Assembly (NCBI RefSeq): GCF_036014015.1
Contig: NZ_CP107905.1
Span: 4,464,001 to 4,528,000, forward strand
Direction of reading: 5' to 3'
Length of the DNA: 64,000 nucleotides
Source: Streptomyces sp. NBC_00457
Lineage (GTDB): Bacteria; Actinomycetota; Actinomycetes; Streptomycetales; Streptomycetaceae
Shown here: positions 35,242-43,743 of the stretch, piece after piece
How positions within the stretch are numbered: the first letter of the stretch is position 1
Layout of the letters: every line of letters begins with the position of its first letter
The notes under the pieces: model-generated
Told to the model about the DNA's origin: nothing
The model's input: only the letters and a program-made list of their open reading frames with translations
The model's database searches: none
Translations under genes and position numbers: made by a program

Positions 35242-36494
35242 CAGGAACGCTCTGCCTCCCCTGCCAGTGCTGTCAGCACCCTGCGGCCGATTTGCCCTTG
35301 AGTCACACGCGGGACCGCGCCGAAGGCGCCCGCGAGGTAGGAGTCACTCAGGTCTTCTTCAGGCCCAGGGTCGACATCGCTGAGCGGATACAGCTCCGTG
35401 GCTCCGCTGTCGTCCTTCTCCGTCAGCCAGACCTGCCCGGATTCCAGTGGGCGACCGCCCCTTGGGCTCTTGAGCAGCGACGGGTCGTGCGAGGTGAAGA
35501 CGAGCTGTGCGCCCTTGGTGTTGACCCACGGAGCTTGGAAGAGCCGAACGACTTCGGCCGCGAAACGAGGGTGGAGGCTGGCATCCAGTTCATCGATGAG
35601 CAGGACAGCGCCTCGGTCCAGCGCCAGCAGCAGAGGTCCGATCAGCGCGAACCAAGAACGCGTGCCGAACGACTCGCGCTGCCAGTCGAAGGCGACAGGC
35701 TCACCGGTGTCGCTTCCGTGGAGAAGACGAACCCGTGGGCTCTGTCCCGGCTGTTGCTCCACTTCGGCGCCTCTGATGCCGAGATCGGCTACCCGGAGCA
35801 GTTCCTCGATACGGTCACGGGACGTCTCGTTCAGAAGCTCACGAGCCGTGAAGGCTTCGCGCTGACTGCGCTCGGTCTCCGGGGTGATATCCCATAGGTT
35901 CTGGTTGAACCAGGTGTAGATCTGGGTGAGTTGAGGGTGGTTGTCGTTGGCGGCTCTGCTGAGCAAGAGGGCGTTGGGGCGCGTCGTACGGGCCAGGAGG
36001 GCACGGTCCTGGATGCGGTCGCCCGGGAAGTCGAAGACGTTGCCGCGCGTGGCGTCGCGATCCAGCCACACCTGACGCCGACCCTTGGGGTACGAATGCA
36101 GCCACTCGGACTCCACCCTCGTCGAGCCGAGCTCGAACCCGTAAGTCCACCGAACTCCGTCTTCCAGGACGAAGTCGACTTCGTAGAAGGTGCTTTCGGT
36201 GGCCGACTTGGGGTCGAGTGCGAACTCCTCCCTAGGGATACCCTGGTAGGACGTCCACCCCCCATACGACCCGAGGACAGCTTCCTTCATCTTCATGAGG
36301 GCCGTGATGACGTTCGACTTGCCTGATGCGTTGGCGCCGAAAATGCCGAGAACCGGGTAGACCCGGAGCGTCTTTCCATCGGAGAGCGTCAGCTTGCGCG
36401 CCGCGTCCGATTCATCGCCCTGCGGGACCACGAAGGACAGCTCTTGCTCGTCCCGCAGCGATCGCACATTCGCCGCGCGGAATCTCAGCAGCAT
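35241..36494 (-). CDS. AAA15/RloA-type SMC-like ATPase
   Basis: 417 residues with ABC/SMC-type ATPase motifs: the N-terminal LLRFRAANVRSLRDEQELSF, Walker A GIFGANASGKSN near 51-62, ABC-like signature ESFGTRSW near 272, Walker B GAVLLIDELDASLH near 290-303, and the His switch VFTSHD near 330. This is the AAA15/AAA21 (RloA-like) class, which senses infection in several defence systems and activates a partner effector. ATG 36494 has AGGAGG 5-6 nt upstream. It is the first gene of the operon with rloB and the MTase-like protein, and begins only about 60 bp from the island's right edge. Confidence 0.93.
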   Translation of the reverse strand: MLLRFRAANVRSLRDEQELSFVVPQGDESDAARKLTLSDGKTLRVYPVLGIFGANASGKSNVITALMKMKEAVLGSYGGWTSYQGIPREEFALDPKSATESTFYEVDFVLEDGVRWTYGFELGSTRVESEWLHSYPKGRRQVWLDRDATRGNVFDFPGDRIQDRALLARTTRPNALLLSRAANDNHPQLTQIYTWFNQNLWDITPETERSQREAFTARELLNETSRDRIEELLRVADLGIRGAEVEQQPGQSPRVRLLHGSDTGEPVAFDWQRESFGTRSWFALIGPLLLALDRGAVLLIDELDASLHPRFAAEVVRLFQAPWVNTKGAQLVFTSHDPSLLKSPRGGRPLESGQVWLTEKDDSGATELYPLSDVDPGPEEDLSDSYLAGAFGAVPRVTQGQIGRRVLTALAGEAERS

Positions 36495-36555
36495 GCCGCC
36501 CTCCTCTCGTCGCGCACAGAGTAACCGGGTGATCGCTCACGCAGCTACCGGATGG

Positions 36556-36849
36556 TCAGACCAGCCGCCGTGCCGTCGCCCACCGGGTCAGCTCATGCCG
36601 GTTGGACAGCTGGAGCTTCCTCAGCACCGCGGAGACATGGGACTCGACCGTCTTCACGGAGATGAACAGCTGCTTGGCGATCTCCTTGTAGGCATAGCCA
36701 CGGGCGATCAGACGCAGCACCTCGCGCTCGCGCTGGGTGAGGCGGTCGAGGTCCTCGTCCACGGGCGGGGCGTCCGTCGAGGCGAAGGCGTCCAGAACGA
36801 ACCCGGCGAGCCTCGGCGAGAAGACCGCGTCGCCTTCCTGCACACGGAA
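36556..36849 (-). repeat. Right flanking direct repeat of the island
   Basis: The 3' 294 bp of the response regulator gene, matching 19193-19486 with one mismatch. The orientation is the same in both copies. Confidence 0.93.
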
Positions 36850-37293
36850 GATGGAGGCGACCAGGTCCGTGCCCGTGATCGTCTTGGTCACGTAGCCTCG
36901 CGCGCCGCCCCGGATCACGCCGATCACGTCCTCCGCCGCGTCCGAGACGGACAGGGCGAGGAAACGGACGGGCTGCTCGGTGTCCGCCATCAACGGGGCG
37001 CAGCGGCGCAGCACTTCGACCCCGCCGCCACCCGGGAGGTGCACGTCGAGGAGGACGACCTCGGGCCGGGTCGCGGTGATGACCGTGACCGCCTGGTCGA
37101 CGTCCGCGGCCTCGCCGACGACTTCGACGCCGGTCTGCTCGGTCTGTCCGATCTCGGCCTGTACGCCGGTACGGAACATGCGGTGGTCGTCGACGAGGAC
37201 CACGCGGACCCGGCGCTCGCCGCCGCCCGCCTTGGCGGACTCGGCCGACTCCGCCGCTCCCGCCGTACCGCTTGCCTCGGTCGGGTCGCTCAT
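36556..37293 (-). CDS. LuxR/NarL-type response regulator (LiaR-like)
   Basis: 245 residues: receiver domain (RVVLVDDHRMFRTGVQAEIG; phosphoacceptor Asp in VVLLDVHLPGGGGVEVL; Lys in GYVTKTITGTDL) and GerE helix-turn-helix (LTQREREVLRLIARGYAYKE, then IAKQLFISVKTVESHVSAVL). Its start overlaps the kinase stop (ATGA at 37290-37293), so the pair is coupled. Its last 294 bp are the right-hand flanking repeat of the island; the copy here is complete and should be functional. Confidence 0.95.
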   Translation of the reverse strand: MSDPTEASGTAGAAESAESAKAGGGERRVRVVLVDDHRMFRTGVQAEIGQTEQTGVEVVGEAADVDQAVTVITATRPEVVLLDVHLPGGGGVEVLRRCAPLMADTEQPVRFLALSVSDAAEDVIGVIRGGARGYVTKTITGTDLVASIFRVQEGDAVFSPRLAGFVLDAFASTDAPPVDEDLDRLTQREREVLRLIARGYAYKEIAKQLFISVKTVESHVSAVLRKLQLSNRHELTRWATARRLV

Positions 37294-38582
37294 GTCGTCT
37301 TCTCCGCCCTCTCCATCTCCAGCTCGACCTCAGTGCCGCCGTCCGGCACGGCACGCAGCCGGGCCGAACCGCCGTTGCGCTCCATGCGGCCGATGATCGA
37401 TTCTCTGACACCCATACGGTCGGCGGGTATCGAGTCGAGATCGAAGCCCGGTCCGCGGTCCCGGACGGACACGAAGACCGTCTTCCCCTCCACTTCGGCG
37501 AAGACCTGGACGGCGCCGCCCTCGCCACCGTACTTGGCGGCGTTCACCATCGCCTCGCGTGCGGCTTGCATTTGTGCGGCGATTCTCTCGTCGAGCGGGC
37601 AGTCGCCGACCACGACGACCTCTATGGGGACGCCGTGCTTGTCCTCGACCTCGGCCGCGTTGCGCCGCACGGCGTCGGCGAGGGTGGTGGGTTCGTCGGC
37701 CTCGTCCTTGCCGGTGCCCTCGGGTTTGTAGAGCCAGGTGCGCAGGTCGCGCTCCTGGGCTCGGGCGAGGCGGCGCACCTCGCTCGCGTTCTCCGCGTTG
37801 CGCTGGATCAGGGTCAGGGTGTGCAGCACCGAGTCGTGGACGTGCGCGGCGACTTCGGCGCGTTCCTGGGCGCGGATGCGCATCAGCCGCTCCTCGGACA
37901 GGTCCTGGGTCATGCGCACGAGGTAGGGACCGGCGAGGAGCGTTATCCCGACGAGGACCGCGAGGGCGGCCTGCAGGACCGAGCCGAGGTGGGCGGCGGA
38001 GCCCTGCAGGACGAAGATGCCGGAGACGCCGGCGGTGACCAGCAGCACCCCGCCCACGGCCCGCAGCAGGTTGAGCGTGCGCTTGCGGCGGCCGGCCTCG
38101 ACCCAGCGGGCCCGGCGGGCGTTGTCCGCCTGGCGCCAGACGAGGGCGACGCCCGCGCCGACGAGCACGGCCGGCACGAGATACGCCTGGGCGCCGCTGC
38201 CCAGATTCACACTGCCGACGAAGACCATGGCCACGACGACCATGAGGAGCAGGGCGACGATCTGGCCCTTGTCCGGCTTGCGGGCGACGAGTCTGCGGCG
38301 GCCGTCGGGCGAGGTTTCCGTGCCGACGAGGGAGGGGGGCCGCTGGGCTTCGACGCCGCCGATACCGAGCGGCACGAAGAACCAGAACGCGGCATAGAGC
38401 AGAGCGCCGAGGCCGTCCGCCATGAAAAGGCCGACGAAGACCAGCCGCACCCAGATCACAGGCAGCCCGAGATGCCCGGCGAGCCCCCGCGCCACGCCAC
38501 CCAGCCAGCGTCCGTCACTGCTGCGGTAGAGCTTGCGCGGCGGCCGCGGTTCCACGAGTGGCGCTGTTGCGGCTTCCGGCAT
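37290..38582 (-). CDS. Sensor histidine kinase with PspC domain (LiaS-like)
   Basis: 430 residues. An N-terminal PspC domain (KLYRSSDGRWLGGVARGLAG, then a hydrophobic GLGALLYAAFWFFVPLG) precedes several transmembrane segments (about 115-240), then a dimerisation helix with the phosphoacceptor His in EVAAHVHDSVLHTLTLIQRN and a HATPase_c domain (NAAKYGG, VRDRGPGFDLD, GVRESIIGRM). This is the NarL/LiaS-type HisKA_3 family, probably sensing envelope stress. I prefer ATG 38582 (MPEAATAP) over the upstream ATG 38618. It is coupled to the response regulator and divergent from a second PspC protein. Confidence 0.92.
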   Translation of the reverse strand: MPEAATAPLVEPRPPRKLYRSSDGRWLGGVARGLAGHLGLPVIWVRLVFVGLFMADGLGALLYAAFWFFVPLGIGGVEAQRPPSLVGTETSPDGRRRLVARKPDKGQIVALLLMVVVAMVFVGSVNLGSGAQAYLVPAVLVGAGVALVWRQADNARRARWVEAGRRKRTLNLLRAVGGVLLVTAGVSGIFVLQGSAAHLGSVLQAALAVLVGITLLAGPYLVRMTQDLSEERLMRIRAQERAEVAAHVHDSVLHTLTLIQRNAENASEVRRLARAQERDLRTWLYKPEGTGKDEADEPTTLADAVRRNAAEVEDKHGVPIEVVVVGDCPLDERIAAQMQAAREAMVNAAKYGGEGGAVQVFAEVEGKTVFVSVRDRGPGFDLDSIPADRMGVRESIIGRMERNGGSARLRAVPDGGTEVELEMERAEKTT

Positions 38583-38761
38583 GCCATCGATGTTCACACG
38601 CCCGGACGGCCGAGGCATCAGGGTCGACCCCCGAGACTCCCCTGATCTTCGAAACCCGTCCCCGTCGAACGCTTCCCCGCCGCCGGCTCAGGGCCGATAT
38701 CAGGGTCCGGCCAGGGTCGTTCCGACTCCCGCCGAGGCACTGCGCCCGTCACCATGGACTC

Positions 38762-40390
38762 ATGACAGATCACCAGCACGCCGCGACGGGTCCGGGACCC
38801 GGCTCCGGCCCACGCCCCGCCCCGGGCACCGGGCAGGACGCCACGGACGCGCCCGGCACCGAGGGAAAGGAGCCTCGCGCGTACGAGAAGGGGGGCGCGC
38901 AGGCGCCCGGCCCGACCACGGCATCCGAAGCGAACGACGCACCCGCCGCGACCGGAGGTGAAGGGACGACCGCCGCGACCGGAGCCGAAGAGGCGGCCAC
39001 CGCGCCCGACCAGCCCGCCGACGCATCCGGCCGGCCGACCAACACACCCCGCCCACCCACCGACGCACCCGCCCAGCCAGCCGACGCAACCGCCCAGCCC
39101 GCCGACGTCCCCGGTCCGCCTCACCGCTTCCGGCGGGATCGGTCGCACAAGATGCTGGCCGGGGTGTGTGCCGGGCTCGGGCGGCAGTGCGACATGGATC
39201 CGGTGATCTTCCGGATCACGCTGGCGGTGCTGTCGGCGACCGGTGGCCTCGGTCTCATCTTCTACGGCTTCGCCTGGCTCTTCGTCCCGTACGAGGACGA
39301 GGAGCAGAACGAGGTGCGCAAGCTGCTGACCGGCAGGGTCGACGGCCAGGCGCTGACGGCCGTGCTGTTCGCGCTGGTGGGCTGCGGGGTGTTCTTGACC
39401 CTGCTGAACAACGGCGGGGTGCTGACCTTCGCCGTGGTCCTCTCCCTGCTCCTCGCGGGCGCCGCCTACTGGTCCCGGCACCGCGGCACGCCCGACCCCG
39501 ACCCCCTGGCCGCCCAGGCGGTCGCGGACGCCCCGCCGGAGGCACAGGCCCCGCCCGTCCCCACCGTCTACCCGTCCTGGTGGCGCGACCCCATCGTCAA
39601 GGACGGCACGCACGAGGGCGGGACGGGCTATCTCTGGGGCCCGGGGGACTCCCACGCCCGCGACATCGCCGCGGCCGTCAACATCGGCCTCGGCCCATGG
39701 GGCAACAGCCCCGACGACATACGCCGCCGCACCCCCGTCCAGGCAGCGCGTCCGCGCGGCCCCCGCTGGATCGGCGGCTGGGTCTCCCTGCTCGCCCTCC
39801 TCGCCGGCGGCCTGGGCACCCGCCTCACCTGGGACGAACACCCCCTCGGCACCAGCCTCCAGACCGGGCTCGCCTGCGCGCTCATCGTCCTCGGCCTGGG
39901 CATAGCCGTCAGCGCGTTCCTGGGCCGCACGGGAGCCGGTTCGTTCTTCCTCGCGGTCTTCACGGCGAGTCTGCTCGCCGCGGCGGCCGCGATACCGAAG
40001 GACATCAGCACGCAGTGGATAGAGGAGACATGGCGCCCCACCGCGGTGGCGGACGTGCGGCAGCACTACGAGCTGGGCACAGGCGTCGGCACGCTCGACC
40101 TGACGGAAGTGCCCCTCGCCAAGGGCCGAACGGTCGACACGGGCGCCGACGTCGGCGTGGGCCGGCTGAAGGTGATCGTGCCGAAGGACGTGACCGTGAA
40201 GGTGACCATCGACGTGGGCGTGGGCGACATCCAACTGCCGGGCGACGAGCAACAGGACGTGGACGTGGAACCGGGCCGACACCAGGAACTGACCCTCACA
40301 CCGCCCTCGGGCACCAAGAGCACCGGCACACTCGACCTCGATCTCCGGGTCGGCGTCGGACAGGCGGAGGTGAGCCGTGCTACGTCATGA
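38762..40390 (+). CDS. PspC domain/LiaF-like membrane protein
   Basis: 542 residues. The first ~120 residues are Pro/Ala/Thr rich with PAQPADA-type repeats, followed by a PspC domain (HKMLAGVCAGLGRQCDMDPV), transmembrane segments near 155-240 and 340-410, and a C-terminal beta domain (VDTGADVGVGRLKVIVPKDV, then DVGVGDIQLPG) like the LiaF/DUF4097 cell-wall-stress domain. Together with the divergent PspC kinase and response regulator it forms a LiaFSR-like set: the LiaF partner normally keeps the kinase off without stress. The start is ATG 38762. Confidence 0.85.
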   Translation: MTDHQHAATGPGPGSGPRPAPGTGQDATDAPGTEGKEPRAYEKGGAQAPGPTTASEANDAPAATGGEGTTAATGAEEAATAPDQPADASGRPTNTPRPPTDAPAQPADATAQPADVPGPPHRFRRDRSHKMLAGVCAGLGRQCDMDPVIFRITLAVLSATGGLGLIFYGFAWLFVPYEDEEQNEVRKLLTGRVDGQALTAVLFALVGCGVFLTLLNNGGVLTFAVVLSLLLAGAAYWSRHRGTPDPDPLAAQAVADAPPEAQAPPVPTVYPSWWRDPIVKDGTHEGGTGYLWGPGDSHARDIAAAVNIGLGPWGNSPDDIRRRTPVQAARPRGPRWIGGWVSLLALLAGGLGTRLTWDEHPLGTSLQTGLACALIVLGLGIAVSAFLGRTGAGSFFLAVFTASLLAAAAAIPKDISTQWIEETWRPTAVADVRQHYELGTGVGTLDLTEVPLAKGRTVDTGADVGVGRLKVIVPKDVTVKVTIDVGVGDIQLPGDEQQDVDVEPGRHQELTLTPPSGTKSTGTLDLDLRVGVGQAEVSRATS

Positions 40391-40643
40391 GGTCCAGCCC
40401 GGCCGACTGGTCGCCGGCGCCTTCCTGACCCTCGCGGGCATCATCTACGCCGGCGACGCGGGCGGCGCCTGGGAGACACCGTGGTTCGCGGTGATACCGC
40501 TCGTCGTGATCGGCTTCTGCCTGGCAGCCACGGTGGGTGGTCTGACCCGGGGCATACGCCGCCGCAGACGCCGAACCGGCGCACCCGGCCCGACCGGGGC
40601 CCAGCCGCAAGCACCGGGCCACAACCCCACGCAGGCGGGCTGA
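40377..40643 (+). CDS. Small membrane protein, function unknown
   Basis: 88 residues with two hydrophobic segments (LVAGAFLTLAGIIYAG and FAVIPLVVIGFCLAATVGGL) and a basic tail (RRRRRRTG). GTG 40377 has GGAGG about 6 nt upstream and overlaps the end of the PspC/LiaF-like gene by 14 bp, so it belongs to that operon. It may be an accessory of the stress-response set. Confidence 0.8.
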   Translation: MLRHEVQPGRLVAGAFLTLAGIIYAGDAGGAWETPWFAVIPLVVIGFCLAATVGGLTRGIRRRRRRTGAPGPTGAQPQAPGHNPTQAG

Positions 40644-40646
40644 GGG

Positions 40647-41177
40647 TTACCGAAATGCCCCCGTCCGCTGTCGTCGTCGCCCTCGTAGCGCGGCGTCCAG
40701 CGACAGCATGGGCGCGCCCGCGAGGACGAGAGGCAGCCAGGCCATCAGGTAGGCGAGGTCATTGCCGTAGTAGTAGGGCTCGGTGGCCCAGCTCACGGTC
40801 AGCCACAGACTGAGGGAGATGAGCGCACCGCCCAGCGCGGCGATGCGGGTGAGCAGGCCGATCAGTGTGCCGATGCCGACGGCCAGCTCGCCGAAGGCGA
40901 TGGCGTAGCCGAAGCCGACGGGGTTCTTGAGCGCCTGGTCGACCAGGGCCGGGATCGCCGATGAGTCACGCACCGTACGCATCAGATCGCCGACGGACCC
41001 GGAACCGGAGTCCTTCATGAAGGCGCTGTCGGTGAGTTTGTCCAGGCCGGCGTAGATGAAGGTGACGCCGAGGAAGACTCGGAGCGGTAGCAGGGCGTAA
41101 CGGGTGGCGGTGTCCCGCCAGTCGCGGCCGCCGTCGAGATAGGGGGAGTGCGTGTCCGTACGAATGCCGTGAGTCAT
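40647..41177 (-). CDS. DoxX family membrane protein
   Basis: 176 residues with four transmembrane segments: YALLPLRVFLGVTFIYAGLD near the start, FGYAIAFGELAVGIGTLIGL, LGGALISLSLWLTVSWA, and AYLMAWLPLVLAGAPML. The RVFLGVTFIYAGLDKLTD opening is typical of DoxX/TQO small-subunit-like proteins. These are linked to redox and membrane-stress functions in actinobacteria; no direct function can be read here. I prefer ATG 41177 (MTHGIRTD) over GTG/ATG 41219. It is convergent with the previous gene, their ends 3 bp apart. Confidence 0.85.
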   Translation of the reverse strand: MTHGIRTDTHSPYLDGGRDWRDTATRYALLPLRVFLGVTFIYAGLDKLTDSAFMKDSGSGSVGDLMRTVRDSSAIPALVDQALKNPVGFGYAIAFGELAVGIGTLIGLLTRIAALGGALISLSLWLTVSWATEPYYYGNDLAYLMAWLPLVLAGAPMLSLDAALRGRRRQRTGAFR

Positions 41178-41295
41178 CGCTCGTAGCCGCCTCTCGCCCG
41201 CTGTGACGTGACCCCTCAAATGACGATACGCACGAAGAGGCTGCCCCGCTCAACCTCGTCCAGACCAGTTTTTCCGACTTGGTCCAGCTTCCGCG

Positions 41296-42591
41296 TCACT
41301 CCGTCACATCGATCGCGTACCGATTCGTCTCGGCCCCCGCGGCCGTCACCACCTGAACGTCCAGCCGCCCGGGCTCCACGTCCACCGGCACCGGCACCGT
41401 GAGCACCGCGTCCGTGGGGTTGCTGAACCCGCCGGTCACCGGCACCAGCGGTACATGCACATGGACCGCACCGATCCGGACGACCATCCGCGCCAACCGG
41501 TCCGCGCCCTGCGCTCCCGGCGGCACGAATCCGGCTCCCCGGATCTCGATGTCGTCGCCGGTGCGGATGGGCGCGTCCAGAGCACCGGTCTCCCGGGACC
41601 GCACGACCGAAAGGATCACCGGCCGACCCCCTTCCGCGTACTTCCCGGCCACATACGTCGCCGCCGACACCAGCACCACGACCGCCAGCCCCCACGGCAG
41701 ATCGGGCAGCTGATCCGGCCGTCGCGCCAGCCGCACCGCCGCGAACAGCAACGCGACCCCGCTGATCACGACGTACTGAAGGTCGGCGAACGACCCCCGC
41801 CCCGAGTCGTCCGTCAGCAGGTCGGCAGCCCGTGGCCGGTCCGCCCGTACCTTCTGCAGCCGTTGCCCCAGCACCCGCATCCCGACGACCCGCCGCACCA
41901 GCACCGCGATCCCGCAGACCACGGCGAGCACGGTCACGACCCCGGCACCCCGGGCGAGTTCGAGCCCGGCGATCAGCGCGTCCCGCTCCTCGTGCCCGGA
42001 GGCCGCCGCGAGACGGCCGGCCAGCACCAGCACTGCGTACGCCACGAACAGCACCCACGCCCCGGCCACCGCACGCGACGTGGACAGCCGGTTGTCCTCA
42101 CCGATGACCGGCGCGAGCGCACCGCCGCGCGCCCGGTGGAACCACGAGGCCGCCGTCAAGGCACCGGCCACGACCAACGCGGCGAGCAGCCCGGCGGTCC
42201 GCGCACTCGTCCAGCCCGCGCCGATCGCGGTGAGCGCCTGGGCGAGCAAGAGCAGCAGGGCCAGCGCCCCCACGGCACAGGACGTATGCCACCACAGGCG
42301 GACGAGCCAGGCGTCGCCCTCGGCACGGCCGCGTTCGGCGACGAGTTCGGCGGACTGGGCCAACTCCTCGGACACCCACTGGCGGGAGGCCGAGGCGGAG
42401 TGCGCCACGGCGGCGGGCAGCCCTTGCCCCGCCGCGAACTCGTCCCGCTTCAGCAGGAATTCGGCGACGGCCCGCCGATGCCCCGCACGGGCCCCGTGCG
42501 GACAGTCACCACACGTGCAGCCACCCCGATGCCCACCCGTCGGCCCGCCCGAGTCAGCACCCCCACCCTGTCTCGCCTCCTGCACCGCCAC
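41296..42591 (-). CDS. Membrane protein with Cys-rich N-terminus and IPT/TIG-like C-terminal domain
   Basis: 431 residues. The N-terminus carries GGCTCGDCPHGARAGH (residues about 22-37), a CxCxxC cluster with nearby His that could bind metal. Six to eight hydrophobic segments follow (about 105-340), and the last ~95 residues (GDDIEIRGAGFVPPGAQ, then PVPVDVEPGRLDVQVV) look like an extracytoplasmic IPT/TIG beta sandwich. I do not recognise the family. The start GTG 42591 is plausible, with other starts possible. It is a single gene; no neighbour gives a clear functional clue. Confidence 0.75.
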   Translation of the reverse strand: MAVQEARQGGGADSGGPTGGHRGGCTCGDCPHGARAGHRRAVAEFLLKRDEFAAGQGLPAAVAHSASASRQWVSEELAQSAELVAERGRAEGDAWLVRLWWHTSCAVGALALLLLLAQALTAIGAGWTSARTAGLLAALVVAGALTAASWFHRARGGALAPVIGEDNRLSTSRAVAGAWVLFVAYAVLVLAGRLAAASGHEERDALIAGLELARGAGVVTVLAVVCGIAVLVRRVVGMRVLGQRLQKVRADRPRAADLLTDDSGRGSFADLQYVVISGVALLFAAVRLARRPDQLPDLPWGLAVVVLVSAATYVAGKYAEGGRPVILSVVRSRETGALDAPIRTGDDIEIRGAGFVPPGAQGADRLARMVVRIGAVHVHVPLVPVTGGFSNPTDAVLTVPVPVDVEPGRLDVQVVTAAGAETNRYAIDVTE

Positions 42592-42624
42592 GCATCCTCC
42601 TCAGACGCCATCAGATCCCGAACG

Positions 42625-42715
42625 AACACACGAACCCACGAACCGAACCGAACAACCCACGAACCGAACCCAAGAACCCACGAACCCGGCGAAAAGGCCC
42701 CCGACCCACGAATCC
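42625..42715. repeat. Short degenerate tandem repeat (CCACGAACCGAACC type)
   Basis: Units like CACGAACCC, CACGAACCGAACCG and CAAGAACCCACGAACCC follow one another in the intergenic region before the DUF4429 gene. It is A-rich for this genome. No gene is seen in 42592-42828. Confidence 0.7.
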
Positions 42716-42828
42716 CCCACGACGACTGCGAATTGTGCCCTACCACACCCACCCCCCCATCCGGCAGGTCAGGTCACCGCGAGGGAAAGGGAGGCCCGCC
42801 GTGTTGACCCTGCTGCGAGAATTTCCCT

Positions 42829-43713
42829 ATGGCCGAGATCATCCAGCGCGACGGGACCTGGGCCTTCGACGGCAGCACGGTCAGGATCACGCCGGGCCTG
42901 CACCGCTCCGTGCCACTGTTCCGGCAGACGTACGGAGAGATCGCCGTGCCGCTGGAGGCCGTCTCCGGCATCGTCTTCGAGCCCGAACGCAAGCGCGGCC
43001 GGCTCCGGATGCGGCTGAGGGAAGGCGCCGACCCCCTCCTCCAGGCGACGGGCGGCCGGCTGCCCGACGCGGCCGACCCGTACCGGCTGGTCGTGGACAT
43101 CGACCGCTCCGGAGTCGCCGAGTACGTGGCCGAGGAGATCCGCCGCGCGCTGCTCCTGGACCAGATCCCGAGCGACCCGGCCAAGACCTATCTGCTGCCG
43201 GGCCCGCCGGTGCCCGTCTCGGTCCGCTCCTCCGACGGGACGGTCTCCTTCGACGGTACGCAGGTGCGGATCGACTGGTCCGACACCTCCGACCGCGTCA
43301 AACGCGCGACGGGCCCACGGATCATCAACATCGGCGACCTCGAACAGGTCGAGTGGCTGCCCAACTCCGGCTACGAGGACGGCTTCCTGCGCTTCGTGAC
43401 CCGCGAGACGGTGTTCTCCAAACTGCCGCCGGAGAAGGACCCGTTCGCCCTGGACCTGTGGGGCAGCGCCCGCCGCGACCTGCTCACGGCCCTGGTCGCC
43501 ACCGCGGTCACCGCGCGACTGCCGCACCCGTCGACCCGCACGGGCAGCGATTACGCGGACCGCCGCCAACTGACGGCCGCCGTACCGCCGCAGGCCGACC
43601 ACCACGACGTACTCCTGCGCCGGCTGCGGGAACTGGGCGAACTGCACCGCGACGGCGTCCTCACCGACGAGGAGTTCGCGATGACCAAGGCGGCGGTGCT
43701 ACGAGGCTTTTGA
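42829..43713 (+). CDS. DUF4429 domain protein with C-terminal SHOCT motif
   Basis: 294 residues. Two DUF4429-type halves are visible: GTWAFDGSTVRITPG to about 110, and DGTVSFDGTQVRIDWSD from about 145, each a beta-rich PH-like domain. The C-terminus is a SHOCT helix pair (LLRRLRELGELHRDGVLTDE). Such proteins are usually cytoplasmic or membrane-peripheral and of unknown role. ATG 42829 starts the conserved MAEIIQRDGTWAF. It is a single gene, convergent with the aldolase gene 30 bp downstream. Confidence 0.88.
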   Translation: MAEIIQRDGTWAFDGSTVRITPGLHRSVPLFRQTYGEIAVPLEAVSGIVFEPERKRGRLRMRLREGADPLLQATGGRLPDAADPYRLVVDIDRSGVAEYVAEEIRRALLLDQIPSDPAKTYLLPGPPVPVSVRSSDGTVSFDGTQVRIDWSDTSDRVKRATGPRIINIGDLEQVEWLPNSGYEDGFLRFVTRETVFSKLPPEKDPFALDLWGSARRDLLTALVATAVTARLPHPSTRTGSDYADRRQLTAAVPPQADHHDVLLRRLRELGELHRDGVLTDEEFAMTKAAVLRGF

Positions 43714-43743
43714 GCCGCCGCCACCCCCAACACGCCCTACGCC

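Larger units (their letters stand above)
19529..36555. mobile_element. Accessory defence island (about 17 kb) between flanking repeats
   Basis: Genes inside are accessory defence and regulatory genes, while both flanks are conserved core genes (NlpC/P60, membrane protein, then response regulator and kinase). A 294-bp direct repeat flanks it. No integrase, transposase or tRNA is present, so entry by homologous or illegitimate recombination is more likely than by an active element. The exact right edge is between 36495 and 36555. Confidence 0.7.

Noticed and set aside
19529..36555. Integrase, transposase or tRNA attachment site for the island
   Set aside because: No recombinase motif (tyrosine, serine or DDE) and no tRNA gene is visible at either end. 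The flanking repeat is a protein-coding 3' end far longer than normal att cores.
42625..42715. CRISPR-like array
   Set aside because: The repeats are short, degenerate and adjoining, with no spacers of constant length and no cas genes nearby.
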